Source: SZUA-38 sp965212525 | Lineage (GTDB): Bacteria > Pseudomonadota > Gammaproteobacteria > Xanthomonadales > SZUA-38 | NCBI GenBank assembly: GCA_965212525.1 | Contig: CBDBVC010000001.1 | Span: 1 to 64,000 of the forward strand | Length of the DNA stretch: 64,000 nt | Direction of reading: 5' to 3' | Shown: piece after piece, positions 38,553 through 48,169 of the stretch | Position numbering within the stretch: the first letter of the stretch is position 1 | Layout of the letters: each line of letters begins with the position of its first letter | The notes under the pieces: model-generated | The model's database searches: none | The model's input: the letters and a program-made list of their open reading frames with translations, nothing else | Told to the model about the DNA's origin: nothing | Translations under genes and position numbers: made by a program

Positions 38553-41500
38553 CTAGTTGCAGGCCATACCACGAAGGCTGGTGAGACGCTCCAGTGACAG
38601 CGAGCCGGCCTCGAAGCCCTCAATCGCCGGCTGCCAGGAGACGTCAAACTGATCGTCCACCAGCGTGAATTCGATGCTGCCCCAGTTGAAGATATCGACA
38701 TCGCCGGTCTCGAACTGAGGCGGGAAACTGGTACCGCGACCCGACAGCGCCGTCATGCTGGCCTTGTCGCCGTCAATTGGCCCCTGAGCAATCAACCAGT
38801 ACTGCTCACCATTGTGATAGACAAACCAGGTCACCACCATCTGGTTGCCATCCAGCACCTCGACCATGAAGCCGTGGCCATCCTGCACGCGGTTGTACCA
38901 GGTGCCGCTGTGACAGCGCTTGATGCTGCTGTTGACCGGTTCATTGCCGGCGATCGAGGTCAGTCGTGTAATCGGCATGGCACCGGTACCGAATCCGGCT
39001 TCGGTGGACAGCCAGCTGAGCAGACCATTACCGTCATCCGAAAACTCCAGCACCATGGTGCCCCAGCTGCGACGATTCACATCACTGGCCTGGAAGTCGG
39101 GTGGATGGCCGGCACCATCGGTGATAATGGCATCGATGATGACGCGGTTGTTTTCAATGCTGCCGATGCCGGTGACCCAGCGTGGCTGGCCGTCAAGGTA
39201 GGTGTACCAGGAGGCGTAGACCGAGGGTACGCCAACAATATCGATCACCTCGATCTGCAGGCCGTGACCGGACTGACTGGCGTTGTACCACAGGCCGGAA
39301 ATTTCATCGGCCAGCAGGTAATCGGGATTCGAATCCAGTGTGTTCATCGACACGCGCCAGACGCCGCGACCGTAGGTGAAGGCATACAGCATCGGGTTGT
39401 CCGGGTCGGCATGGTTCATCACCAGCGTCTCGGTAATGACGTTGCTGAAGCCATTGTTCTCCACCTGCCAGTTGGCGCCACCATCGACCGTCACGAAAAT
39501 GCCAAGGTCGGTGGCAATGAACAGCTGCTGATTGTTGAGCGGATTGACCTCGATATCATGCACCGGCACATTCGGCAGCTTGCCACTGCCGCTGCCGTCA
39601 ATCGGGAAAAAGCTCTCGCCGCCGTCTGTGGATTTCCAGACGTGCTCGCCACCGAAGGTCGAGAATGTGGCGTAGACGGTATCCGCCTCGACCGGATCAA
39701 ACTTCAGTGCCGAGACCCAGCCCTCACGCGGTGCCGATGACACTCGCGGGATGTTCGAGGTGAACGCCAGGCCACTGCGGGTCGAGAAAATCTCGCCCTG
39801 GTTGGCGAACACCAGATGCCTCGGATCAAAATCGGATTGAGCAATCGCCGTGATCATGTCGTAGTAGCTGCTGCCGAGGCTGTCGGTCAGTGGCTGCCAG
39901 GTACCACCGGAATCCTGTGAACGCCAGAGACGATCACCACCGGCAAACAGTCGCCGGTCATCGCGCGGATCGAGGATGAACGGGGTGATGAAGACAAAGT
40001 TGCCACTCAAGCCGTTATTTGCCCGAATGTAACTGAATCCACCATCCTCGGTGCGCCAGATATTTGCATTCTGCGAGGAGACGTAGAAATTGTTGAAACT
40101 GGCCTGACTGAAGGCCAGGTAGCCACCATCACCACCAAACACCGAGAACCAGTTCGGGTTGGTACCGAAGGTCATCTGGGTGCCATTGTCCTGAGTGCCG
40201 CCCATCAGCACGGAGCCATCGCGGAAGACATCACCTGTGTAGTACTGCGTGACGCCGTAATTGTTGTTCAGGCTGCGCCAGGTCACACCCTGGCTGTCAC
40301 TGTAGGGTGAACAGGGGGCATCGCTGCTGGTGTCGACTGGCTTGCTGTCATCGAAGGTGACGTAGACACCGCCATCATTGGTGGTGTACAGCGTCCGATT
40401 GCTGCTGCCGTTGTATTCGGGGTGGTACACCAGTGAATGCTGGTCGGCATGAACATAGGCTCCGTTGGAACCCGGGCCACCGGTCCACTGTGCATCCCAG
40501 TGCGAGGCCATGCCGAAATTGCGGCCACCATCATCCGAACGGTAGATTTCCATGCCCGCCACCCAGACCACGTCCGGATCGATCGGACTGGCGACGATGG
40601 CATGGTTGTACCAGCCGGCACTGTAATACCAGTTGCTGGCCTGCTGCTGACTGCAGAGGGCATTGAAGGCGCCATCGGCATAGGAAAACAGCTGAACATT
40701 GAGCAGGTTGCTGTCGGTATTTCTCACGGTCGCCTGCCAGCTCTGGCCGCCATCGCTGGAACGGAATACGGCATGCAGTCCGTTGTGCAGATCGGGTTGA
40801 CCGTCGCCTGACAGATCGGGACCGCCATCGGTGTTGGCAGAGGAGGCGTAGATAACCGATTGATCGGCCGCGTGTATCGACATCTGGGTGCGTCCCATAC
40901 CCGGTTCGGTCAGCACCACGTTCCAGTCACCGCTTCCTGCCGCATCGGTATTCAGATAGATGCGCGCATCGCATGGGCCGTTGCAGGTATCGGGCAACAG
41001 GCCCGGCAGCCAGTAGCGATCATCGGTCGATCTGGAAGCACAGCTGGCCAGCACCCAGTCGGTGCCCTGATCGGTTCGCACGTCCAGATCGGTGCAGCCC
41101 TCGAACAGGGCATTGCCGCTGTTGTCACTGGGAAACAGAACCTGCTCGAAGCTGACGCCGCTGTCGGATGAACGCCAGATGCCGGTATTGGTTGCGGCAT
41201 ACAGACGCGTGTGATCGTTCGGGCTGATGATGATGTCGCTGACATAGAGGAAATTGTCATTGATGGTGGCATCAAGCTGTTTCCAGCTCTCCCCGCCATC
41301 GATACTCTTGAACATGCCGGCACCGGTCATGTTGGAATATGGCCTCAGTGTTCGTCGATAGAGTTCACCGGTTCCGGCGTACATGACACGCGGGTTGACG
41401 GTATCGATCACCAGTGCACCCACATTGATATTGGCCATTTCGTCAGCGATCGGATCCCAGCGATTGCCGCCGTTGACGGTTTTCCACAGCCCTCCGGAGA

Positions 41501-41993
41501 CGCCGGCCGCGAACATGATCGAGGGGTCATCCGGATCGAACACCAGACGCCGTGTTCTGCCACCGACATTGCCGGGCCCCAGCCATTGCCAGTTTGCCAC
41601 CACCGGATCGGCCTTGAGTCGCCAGCCAGGCGCTCGCCGTGATTCAATCCGGTTGACGCGGGGCATCTGTCGCATCTGTGACCTGGCCTCCCGATAGGGG
41701 TCGATGCCGAGCAGCTCCTGGCCCTCGGGCAGGCGCTTGTTGAGGAAGTATTGCTGGCGCTCGTATGGTGCGCCGGGTTTCAGATCCATTTCGCTGTGGG
41801 CCAGCTTCGAGTATTCAACCGGTGTCAGATCAACACCCGGACTGCCCTGTTGCCACAGATTCATCGATGCCAGCACGGTCATGGTGATACAGGTGACCAC
41901 CAGCAGCGCTCCACCAGGACCCGGACGGTTCTGCTGACCGCTCATTTCGGACTTTCCGGTGTCGGTTCGCTTGCCTGGACTGAGCATGGACAT
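38553..41993 (-). CDS. Large BNR/sortilin-type propeller protein with two WFTY modules
   Basis: A 1146-residue type II-anchored or secreted protein (hydrophobic segment ALLVVTCITMTVLASM, residues ~29-44). Residues ~150-900 hold BNR/Asp-box repeats of the sortilin type, for example KTVNGGNRWDPI, SIDGGESWKQ, SSDGGQSWQA, TEDGGFSYIR, STDGGESFFP and TVDGGANWQVE, which form a ten-blade propeller as in VPS10/xyloglucanase-like glycosidases. The last ~245 residues are two WFTY modules. It may bind or hydrolyse a polysaccharide. Three start ATGs (41993, 41987, 41945) are possible. Confidence 0.88.
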   Translation of the reverse strand: MSMLSPGKRTDTGKSEMSGQQNRPGPGGALLVVTCITMTVLASMNLWQQGSPGVDLTPVEYSKLAHSEMDLKPGAPYERQQYFLNKRLPEGQELLGIDPYREARSQMRQMPRVNRIESRRAPGWRLKADPVVANWQWLGPGNVGGRTRRLVFDPDDPSIMFAAGVSGGLWKTVNGGNRWDPIADEMANINVGALVIDTVNPRVMYAGTGELYRRTLRPYSNMTGAGMFKSIDGGESWKQLDATINDNFLYVSDIIISPNDHTRLYAATNTGIWRSSDSGVSFEQVLFPSDNSGNALFEGCTDLDVRTDQGTDWVLASCASRSTDDRYWLPGLLPDTCNGPCDARIYLNTDAAGSGDWNVVLTEPGMGRTQMSIHAADQSVIYASSANTDGGPDLSGDGQPDLHNGLHAVFRSSDGGQSWQATVRNTDSNLLNVQLFSYADGAFNALCSQQQASNWYYSAGWYNHAIVASPIDPDVVWVAGMEIYRSDDGGRNFGMASHWDAQWTGGPGSNGAYVHADQHSLVYHPEYNGSSNRTLYTTNDGGVYVTFDDSKPVDTSSDAPCSPYSDSQGVTWRSLNNNYGVTQYYTGDVFRDGSVLMGGTQDNGTQMTFGTNPNWFSVFGGDGGYLAFSQASFNNFYVSSQNANIWRTEDGGFSYIRANNGLSGNFVFITPFILDPRDDRRLFAGGDRLWRSQDSGGTWQPLTDSLGSSYYDMITAIAQSDFDPRHLVFANQGEIFSTRSGLAFTSNIPRVSSAPREGWVSALKFDPVEADTVYATFSTFGGEHVWKSTDGGESFFPIDGSGSGKLPNVPVHDIEVNPLNNQQLFIATDLGIFVTVDGGANWQVENNGFSNVITETLVMNHADPDNPMLYAFTYGRGVWRVSMNTLDSNPDYLLADEISGLWYNASQSGHGLQIEVIDIVGVPSVYASWYTYLDGQPRWVTGIGSIENNRVIIDAIITDGAGHPPDFQASDVNRRSWGTMVLEFSDDGNGLLSWLSTEAGFGTGAMPITRLTSIAGNEPVNSSIKRCHSGTWYNRVQDGHGFMVEVLDGNQMVVTWFVYHNGEQYWLIAQGPIDGDKASMTALSGRGTSFPPQFETGDVDIFNWGSIEFTLVDDQFDVSWQPAIEGFEAGSLSLERLTSLRGMACN
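38556..38915 (-). other. WFTY module copy 5 (BNR protein, C-terminal)
   Basis: It encodes SGTWYNRVQDGHGFMVEVLD, then VVTWFVYHNGEQYWLIAQG, FETGDVDIFNWGSIEF and LSLERLTSLRGMAC at the C-terminus. Confidence 0.85.
38937..39308 (-). other. WFTY module copy 4 (BNR protein, first)
   Basis: It encodes SGLWYNASQSGHGLQIEVID, then YASWYTYLDGQPRWVTGIG, SDVNRRSWGTMVLEF and MPITRLTSIAG. Confidence 0.83.
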
Positions 41994-42084
41994 GACTGGC
42001 CTCTGTACGAAAACATTCGTTTTGATAATCTAGCAGCACAGGCGTGAAATTTCCATAATTTCAGCGGCCTGGACAACTCAAAAA

Positions 42085-42113
42085 GACAGAAAAAGAGGTC
42101 GGAATTCGCCGAC
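42085..42113 (-). terminator. Terminator of the pepP-ubi operon
   Basis: On the minus strand GTCGG-cgaatt-CCGAC is followed by CTCTTTTTC, 33 bases past the stop of the ubi monooxygenase. The stem is short, but the T run and position fit. Confidence 0.6.
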
Positions 42114-42145
42114 AATGCGTCAGGATGACCGCAGCTGCCTCCGGT

Positions 42146-43366
42146 CTATCGGCGTTTCATCAGTGCCGGCGTACGGCCACCGAATCCGGCTGCATGCTGA
42201 ACAAACGGTCTTCTGAGCCATTTGTTACGGTTGATCAGTCGCAACGTGGCGTCGCGTGATCGGGCAATCAGGCCACCGGCCTGCTCGAATGACCACTTCA
42301 GGCCATCCATCGCCTGCATGGTGACGGCATTGTCGGCCCGACGCCACCGCTCGTAACCTCGCAGGTTTTCATGACGGAAGGGATCGAGTCCGTCATCGCT
42401 GGCTGTGGCGGTGAGTTCGAGCAGTGTGGCGGCATCCTGAAAGCCGATATTGGCGCCCTGCCCGGCCAGCGGATGAATCACATGTGCAGCATCACCCACC
42501 AGCACCAGACGCTGATCGATGTAGCGATCAACCTTCAGGCGCCGCAGCGGGAAGGCAGCCCGATCCGAGGCAAGACTGATCTCGCCGAAACGGTTCTGGC
42601 TGGCTTGCTGAAGCCGGGCGATAAACTCCTCAGGCTCGCAGTCCCTGAGCTGGTCCGAATCGGTATCCGGCAACGACCATACAATCGAGAAACGCTGACT
42701 GGCCAGCGGCAGAAACGCCAGTGGACCACCCGGCAGAAATCGCTGCCAGGCTGCCTGTGAGCAATCCTCAGCCGACTCCACCACACAGACTAGGCCATTC
42801 TGATGATAACTGTGCCACTCGGTAGCGATGCCGGCCATTTGTCTGAGGGCCGAACCGGCACCATCTGCCGCCACCACCAGATCGGCCGACAGCGTGGTGC
42901 CATCATCACATCGCAGCCGCGTGTGACGATTGCCATGCTCCATCTGCTCGATCACCCGACCGAACAGAATCTCGACACCTGGCTCCTGCTGCAGCGCCGA
43001 CTGCAGATGCTGACAGACCCAGTCGTTCTCGACCACGGCGCCCAGATGTGTGAAGCTGGCATCACGGGCATCAAATTCAAGCGAATCATCCGGATCATCC
43101 TGCCACACCACAATCTGCTCGAACGGCTGGCAGCGCGCTGCCCGTATTGCCGGCCATACCTCGAGCTGTTTCAGCAGTCTGATGGTGGCCAGATTGAGTG
43201 TCGACACACGCAGCCGAAGCGGATCGTCGATATCCAGGCTGATTGCATCACCCCGATCCACCAGAGTCACACGGTGCCCCTGGCGGGCCAGTCCCAGTGC
43301 CGTGACAGAGCCTGCCATGCCGGCACCGACCACCACCACCCTGCCATTGCCGCGTCGTTCAGACAT
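42146..43366 (-). CDS. UbiH/UbiF/VisC-family FAD monooxygenase
   Basis: A 406-residue flavoprotein hydroxylase. The start at 43366 gives MSERRGNGRVVVVGAGMAGS; the FAD-binding GAGMAG, the DG motif in VAADGAGSALRQMAG, and GDAAHVIHPLAGQGANIGFQDA are the class A pattern. The family hydroxylates the ubiquinone ring (UbiI, UbiF or UbiM types). It overlaps ubiH by eight bases and ends the UPF0149-pepP-ubiH-ubi unit, so its role is most likely another ring hydroxylation, possibly the UbiI (C5) step. Confidence 0.88.
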   Translation of the reverse strand: MSERRGNGRVVVVGAGMAGSVTALGLARQGHRVTLVDRGDAISLDIDDPLRLRVSTLNLATIRLLKQLEVWPAIRAARCQPFEQIVVWQDDPDDSLEFDARDASFTHLGAVVENDWVCQHLQSALQQEPGVEILFGRVIEQMEHGNRHTRLRCDDGTTLSADLVVAADGAGSALRQMAGIATEWHSYHQNGLVCVVESAEDCSQAAWQRFLPGGPLAFLPLASQRFSIVWSLPDTDSDQLRDCEPEEFIARLQQASQNRFGEISLASDRAAFPLRRLKVDRYIDQRLVLVGDAAHVIHPLAGQGANIGFQDAATLLELTATASDDGLDPFRHENLRGYERWRRADNAVTMQAMDGLKWSFEQAGGLIARSRDATLRLINRNKWLRRPFVQHAAGFGGRTPALMKRR

Positions 43367-44636
43367 CGAGCGCCTCCAGACCTGATTCTCCCGGTGCTCG
43401 CGCCAGTGCAGGCACATGGCCACCGAAACCCATGGTTCGTCTGGCCAGTTCCTGTTTCAGGGGGCTGGCCAGCTCGGTGGCCACCAGCGCCAGTGATCGC
43501 AGCACGCGGATGGGCCCAAATGGCTGAGCAAACAGGCGCACCAGACCATCGGTGTAATTGATGATGCCTTCCTGATCCGGTCGTCTCAGCTGCTGGTATC
43601 GCGCCAGCAGCCCGGCATCGGCGATATCGCCGTTCTCACTGTGTTGCTGCAGCAGCAGTTCGGCCAGAGTGGCGACATCACGCAGACCCAGGTTGAAACC
43701 CTGTGCCGATACCGGGTGAATGGCGTGGGCAGCATTGCCCATGATCAGTGCACGTCCGGCCACCTGCTCGGTGGCATGCACCAGACGCAGGGAATAGCTG
43801 GCACGTTTTCCGATCCGGTGAATGCGGCCCAGTCGGTAGCCGAATTCCCGTTGCAGCCTGCGAATGAATTCCTCATCACCCAGTGCCATCAGCTCATCGA
43901 GCTGATCGCTGCGACAGGTCCAGACCAGCCCGCAGCGCTTGCCGACATGCGGCAACATGGCCATCGGCCCTGTGGGCGTGAAGCGCTCGAAGGCCCTGCC
44001 GCGGTGATCATGTTCCGGTGTCACGTTAGCGATGATGGCATTTTGCCGATAGTCATGCGATTTTGCCGCCAGCCCGAGCATGCCACGCAGCGGCGAATCG
44101 GCCCCGTCTGCAGCCACCACCAGACGTGCACTCAGCGTCGAGTCAGCCTCGACCTGTTTCAGGTTCAGGCTGACACGGTCCTTCTGCTGCGCCAGCGCCG
44201 TCACTTCGGCGGGACAGTACAGGGTGAGGTCCTCGAGCTCAGGCAGGGTCTGATGCATGGCGGCACCGATAACACGCCCGGCGACCACATGCCCCAGTTC
44301 GGAAACACCCAGTTCGTCGGCCCGTATACGCGTGAGACCGAACTGTCCCCTGGCGGAGACAATCACCTCGCGTATCGGCGTGACGTCATCATTGAGTTTT
44401 TCCCACAGCCCCAGATTCCTGAAGATATTGCAGGATGCGCGCGACAGCGCCAGGGAACGATCATCATAGGAAGGCTGTGACGGCGCCGTCAGCGCAATGC
44501 GTTCCACCAGGGCCAGTTTCAGGCCATGGCCCGACAGTGCACAGGCCAGCGATGCGCCAACCAGACCGCCACCGACAATGACGACATCGTGATCGATGGC
44601 CTGTTGATCGTTCTGCTTGTTTTTCGCGCCTGTCAT
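43359..44636 (-). CDS. ubiH: Ubiquinone hydroxylase UbiH
   Basis: A 425-residue class A FAD monooxygenase, probably 2-octaprenyl-6-methoxyphenol hydroxylase in ubiquinone synthesis. It has VVIVGGGLVGASLAC, the DG motif VVAADGADSPLRGMLG, and GNAAHAIHPVSAQGFNLGLR, and its position directly after pepP is the UbiH place in gammaproteobacteria. Starts of ubiH and stop of pepP overlap (ATGA), and it overlaps the next hydroxylase by eight bases. The two flavoproteins are related but not close. Confidence 0.9.
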   Translation of the reverse strand: MTGAKNKQNDQQAIDHDVVIVGGGLVGASLACALSGHGLKLALVERIALTAPSQPSYDDRSLALSRASCNIFRNLGLWEKLNDDVTPIREVIVSARGQFGLTRIRADELGVSELGHVVAGRVIGAAMHQTLPELEDLTLYCPAEVTALAQQKDRVSLNLKQVEADSTLSARLVVAADGADSPLRGMLGLAAKSHDYRQNAIIANVTPEHDHRGRAFERFTPTGPMAMLPHVGKRCGLVWTCRSDQLDELMALGDEEFIRRLQREFGYRLGRIHRIGKRASYSLRLVHATEQVAGRALIMGNAAHAIHPVSAQGFNLGLRDVATLAELLLQQHSENGDIADAGLLARYQQLRRPDQEGIINYTDGLVRLFAQPFGPIRVLRSLALVATELASPLKQELARRTMGFGGHVPALARAPGESGLEALDV

Positions 44637-45940
44637 TGGTTCATGAAGGCCTCGATATCATCGGCCGTCTTGACCAGTTGCTTCGACAGCACACGTTGAC
44701 CGCCGGAGGTGACCACCACATCATCCTCGATGCGTATGCCAATGCCTCGCCAGCGCTCGTCGACCTTGTTGTCATCAGGCCTGATATAGACCCCGGGTTC
44801 AACCGTCAGGGCCATGCCGCTCTCCAGCATGCGCGGCTGCTTGTCCACCTGATAATCGCCGACGTCATGAACATCGAGCCCCAGCCAGTGACCGGTCTTG
44901 TGCATGTAGTAGTCCCGGTAGCTGCCTGATTCCATGACGGCATCCAGATCCGGACCGAGAATGCCCAGATCAACCAGGCCCTCGGCGATCACGCCAACAG
45001 CTGCGGTGTGCGGTGCTTCCCAGTCACTGCCCGGATAAACCTGTTCGATGGCCGCCAGTTGTGATGCCAGCACCACCTCGTATAGCGCCTTCTGCTCGGC
45101 ACTGAAACGACCATTGACCGGATAGGTGCGCGTGATATCGGCGGCATAGCAGTCATATTCTGCGCCAGCATCAATCAGCACCAGATCACCATCGTTCAGC
45201 ACATCGCTGTTGTTGACGTAGTGCATGATGCAGGCGTTGTGGCCACCACCGACGATGGGCAGATAGGCCGGCCGGGTACCGGCCAGATGGTATTCGTAGT
45301 GCAGCTCTGCCGCCAGCTGATATTCGTGCATGCCGGGCCGGCAGGCCTGCATCGCACGCTGGTGTGCCGCCACGGAAATCTTCGCGGCACTGGACATGCA
45401 GGTGATCTCCTTGCGACTCTTGTAAAGCCGCATGTCGTGCAGGAAATGATCCAGACTGACATATTCCGCCGGTGCGTGCCGACGCGAACTGGTGTTCTGA
45501 CGCACTTCGTTGATACAGCTCATCAGCTGCTGGTCAAAATCCACATCAAGACCAAAGGTGTAGAACACCCGCTCGCGATCCCGCAGCAGGTCGGGCAGTC
45601 TGTCGTCCATGGTGGCAATATCCAGCGCCAGATCCATGCCATAGTCCGATTGCGCACCCTCGAGTCCTGCCATAGGGCCGTCCCAGGTTTCGGTGTGCTG
45701 ATCGCGCTTGCGGCAGAACATGATGGTCTGGGCATCGTGATGGCCGGGCAGCAGAACCAGTACGGCATCCGGCTCGGCGAAACCCGTCAGATAATAGAAA
45801 TCGCTGTTCTGACGATAGCGGTAGGCCACATCACCATTTCGGAATTTCTGCGGTGATGCCGGTACGATGATGATCGCATCCTCGCCGGCTATCCGCATCA
45901 TCTGCTTGCGTCGGTGACGGTACTCTTCAGGCTTGATCAC
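44633..45940 (-). CDS. pepP: Xaa-Pro aminopeptidase P
   Basis: A 435-residue M24 metallopeptidase that removes N-terminal residues before proline. The two-manganese site is visible: DAGAEYDCYAADITRTYPVN (two Asp), HKTGHWLGLDVHDVG (His), TVEPGVYI (Glu) and GIGIRIEDDV (Glu). The N-terminal creatinase-like domain is complete. The gene is the standard neighbour of ubiH and UPF0149 in gammaproteobacteria. Confidence 0.96.
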   Translation of the reverse strand: MIKPEEYRHRRKQMMRIAGEDAIIIVPASPQKFRNGDVAYRYRQNSDFYYLTGFAEPDAVLVLLPGHHDAQTIMFCRKRDQHTETWDGPMAGLEGAQSDYGMDLALDIATMDDRLPDLLRDRERVFYTFGLDVDFDQQLMSCINEVRQNTSSRRHAPAEYVSLDHFLHDMRLYKSRKEITCMSSAAKISVAAHQRAMQACRPGMHEYQLAAELHYEYHLAGTRPAYLPIVGGGHNACIMHYVNNSDVLNDGDLVLIDAGAEYDCYAADITRTYPVNGRFSAEQKALYEVVLASQLAAIEQVYPGSDWEAPHTAAVGVIAEGLVDLGILGPDLDAVMESGSYRDYYMHKTGHWLGLDVHDVGDYQVDKQPRMLESGMALTVEPGVYIRPDDNKVDERWRGIGIRIEDDVVVTSGGQRVLSKQLVKTADDIEAFMNQ

Positions 45941-45952
45941 GATGTTGCCGCC

Positions 45953-46510
45953 TCAGTGTATGCGCTGGGTTTCATCCGGGGTGCGGTAGAGTTCGAACAG
46001 CAGCACCGAGCCAATCCTCAGGTACTCGATCAACTCGAAATAGGCGTTCTCGTCCTCGTCATCAATTGTCTCGTCATCCATGATTTCAGCCATGGCGATA
46101 TTGGTCACATCCTCCAGGAACTCACGCGCATTCTCGGGCAGTTCGGAGAAGTCGCTGAGACCACAGACACTGGCCGCAGTCAGATAGCCCTGGCACCATT
46201 GCGCCATGCCTTCGGTTCGCTCTCTGAGATCCAGTCCGTCATCGGGCAGGAACAAGGTGAAGCTGAGCAGGGAATCAACCATGGCATGCCGCGTATCCTT
46301 GAACAGCCATTGCAATGCGACCTCAAGTTCCGTCGCCAGCTCCTGCTGCCTGACTTCCGATCCCATGGCATTGTTGAGCCAGGCCATGGCATCGAGATCA
46401 TGAACCAGGCTCAGCTGGGCACAGAGTGAACCGTGCAACTCGGATGGTGTGGTAGAAAATTCGTGAGCATCCAGAAGATTTTCCAGATACTGGTAATCGG
46501 GTCGTTTCAT
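45953..46510 (-). CDS. UPF0149 (YgfB-like) protein
   Basis: A 185-residue all-helical protein of the UPF0149/YgfB family, located 12 bases upstream of pepP, as in E. coli. Diagnostic parts are SELHGSLCAQL near the start, FLPDDGLDLRERTEGMAQWCQGYL and the acidic tail region EIMDDETIDDEDENAYFELI. In Pseudomonas the homologue tunes transcription of a peptidoglycan gene (ampDh3 region); that role cannot be assumed here. It is the first gene of the operon. Confidence 0.9.
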   Translation of the reverse strand: MKRPDYQYLENLLDAHEFSTTPSELHGSLCAQLSLVHDLDAMAWLNNAMGSEVRQQELATELEVALQWLFKDTRHAMVDSLLSFTLFLPDDGLDLRERTEGMAQWCQGYLTAASVCGLSDFSELPENAREFLEDVTNIAMAEIMDDETIDDEDENAYFELIEYLRIGSVLLFELYRTPDETQRIH

Positions 46511-46648
46511 GTCGCTATTGTAACAGTCATCGGGATTTGTAGCACAAATGTTTGATAGGTGACAAAGCCGTAAAATCTTCAGTAAATTCTGATACGTACA
46601 CCCATTATTGTTGACGATGCTTTAAGTGCTATTTATGATGTTGCTGTC

Positions 46649-46873
46649 ATGAGTGAACAAAACAACAGTCTCAAGGACCTCGAAGCGCTGGAAAATCGTG
46701 TGGATGAACTGCTCGGTCTGTGCAAGCGACTGCACGATGAAAATGTCTCGCTGCGCACCAGCCAGGAGCAACTGGTCTCCGAGCGGGCCAATCTGGTGGC
46801 CAAGAATGAACAGGCCCGATCCCGTGTTGAAGCCATGATCAACCGCCTCAAGTCACTGGAGCAGGGTACATGA
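46649..46873 (+). CDS. TIGR02449-type ZapB-like coiled-coil protein
   Basis: A 74-residue coiled-coil protein. It starts MSEQNNSLKDLEALENRVDE and contains LCKRLHDENVSLRTSQEQL, then ends MINRLKSLEQGT. Small proteins of this type lie directly upstream of zapA in many gammaproteobacteria and are probably cell-division adaptors. It overlaps zapA by four bases (ATGA). Confidence 0.9.
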   Translation: MSEQNNSLKDLEALENRVDELLGLCKRLHDENVSLRTSQEQLVSERANLVAKNEQARSRVEAMINRLKSLEQGT

Positions 46874-47163
46874 GCAAGCGTGAAGCCGTCACAGTCAATA
46901 TCCTTGATCGTGAGTACAAACTTGCCTGTGATGAGGATGAGCGTCGGCAACTGCTCGATGCCGCCGATTACCTGGACAAGAACATGCGCGAGCTGCGCAG
47001 CAGTGGCAACATCATTGGCGCCGAGCGTATCGCCGTACTGGCTGGACTCAACATCGCCAACGAATTCCTACAGAGTCAGCAGAACTCGACTTCATTCAGC
47101 AGTGAAGTATCCGACCGCATCAGGAACCTGCGAGACAAACTCGATCAGCAGTTCGACTCCTGA
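46870..47163 (+). CDS. zapA: Cell division protein ZapA
   Basis: A 97-residue ZapA. It starts MSKREAVTVNILDREYKLAC, has the DEDERRQLLDAADYLDKNMR beta-hairpin/helix region and the coiled-coil RIAVLAGLNIANEFLQSQ. ZapA bundles FtsZ filaments at the division ring. It is followed by 6S RNA and fau, the classical gammaproteobacterial order. Confidence 0.96.
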   Translation: MSKREAVTVNILDREYKLACDEDERRQLLDAADYLDKNMRELRSSGNIIGAERIAVLAGLNIANEFLQSQQNSTSFSSEVSDRIRNLRDKLDQQFDS

Positions 47164-47374
47164 TCATCCTTTCCCACGCTTGAGAACCAGCACAGACATC
47201 GCGTTGCTGTGACACCGACGCATGCATGGCAGCTGTGTGTGGACATGCGCCGAACTGAGCCGGCCAGGGTCAGTTTCGGGGTCTGAACGGTCATTTCCGG
47301 TACACAATACCTGCAGTTTTTTCGTGTTTGTCAAGATAGAAATTGCCATCTTCAGTCATTAGAATAAGGGCATG

Positions 47375-47563
47375 GTCATCCTCTGCGGTGTTTGACAGTG
47401 ATTCGGGCAAATGCCTTGACCGCTCTTAACGATTTCGGAGAGACAGACCGGCCACATTGTGTACGTCTGCCATGAGCGGAAAACCTTAAGTGGCTGCGAG
47501 CCTCTCCACTTGAACCTCTGGTTCAAGGACGCTTCTATCACATCGGCTCTTGTGGAGGGTGAC
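47375..47563 (+). ncRNA. ssrS: 6S RNA
   Basis: About 189 bases between zapA and fau, the standard place for 6S RNA, which traps sigma70 RNA polymerase in stationary phase. The ends pair perfectly (GTCATCCTC at 47375 with GAGGGTGAC at 47555-47563). The conserved right-arm hairpin CTTGAACCTCTGGTTCAAG lies at 47509-47527, matching the E. coli CTTGAACC...GGTTCAAG hairpin. TAGAAT at 47360-47365 is a suitable -10. The exact ends are inferred from pairing. Confidence 0.85.
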
Positions 47564-47590
47564 CAGATCTTCTCTCGCGGAGCCAGGCTG

Positions 47591-48169
47591 TTGCACGACC
47601 AGCAATCGATCAGGGACAGAAACAGATCCAGGCGCAAGGACCTCGACAGCTCCCAGATTCAGATACTCTCCAGTCAGATCTGTGATCAGATCAGATCACA
47701 TGAACATTACCGTAATGCAGAATCGATCGCTGCCTATCTGGCCTTTGCTGGCGAAGTGAATCTCCATGAACTGCTCAACGATGCCCTCTGTGCCGGCAAG
47801 CAGCTGTTTCTGCCTGTCATTGACGGCGAGTGCATGCATTTTCAGCCAACCCGCTCCGTGACGGACCTGCCGACAAACCGGTTCGGCATACCACAGCCGG
47901 AAACAGATCCGGCACAGTTCAGATCTCCAGATACCCTGGACCTGATTCTGATGCCGCTGCTGGCCTGTGATGATGCCGGTCACCGCATCGGCATGGGCGG
48001 GGGCTATTACGACCGCTGCCTGGCCGAAACGGCCGCGCTGGCACTGGATCAGCGCCCGACTCGTGTTGGCATTGCGTACGCCTGGCAAACTTGTGAGAAT
48101 ATCGAGCCCAATCCATGGGACGTTCCCCTGGATGCCGTGGTCACCGAAGCAGGATGGAGATGGTTTTGA
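47591..48169 (+). CDS. fau: 5-formyltetrahydrofolate cyclo-ligase
   Basis: A 192-residue folate enzyme that converts 5-formyl-THF to 5,10-methenyl-THF with ATP. The family motif LACDDAGHRIGMGGGYYDRCL, with the G-M-G-G-G-Y-Y-D ATP-site loop, is clear, as is the ending DVPLDAVVTEAGW. The frame is open from 47459, but that part is 6S RNA; I chose TTG at 47591 (MHDQQSIRDRNRSRRK) because similarity begins there and it gives the usual length. Fau next to 6S RNA is the standard order. Confidence 0.88.
   Translation: MHDQQSIRDRNRSRRKDLDSSQIQILSSQICDQIRSHEHYRNAESIAAYLAFAGEVNLHELLNDALCAGKQLFLPVIDGECMHFQPTRSVTDLPTNRFGIPQPETDPAQFRSPDTLDLILMPLLACDDAGHRIGMGGGYYDRCLAETAALALDQRPTRVGIAYAWQTCENIEPNPWDVPLDAVVTEAGWRWF

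Noticed and set aside
43641..44480. Long frame (279 codons) opposite ubiH
   Set aside because: Antisense shadow of the ubiH frame, which has clear FAD motifs.
47459..47590. Upstream extension of the fau frame
   Set aside because: It overlaps 6S RNA and lacks similarity to the family.
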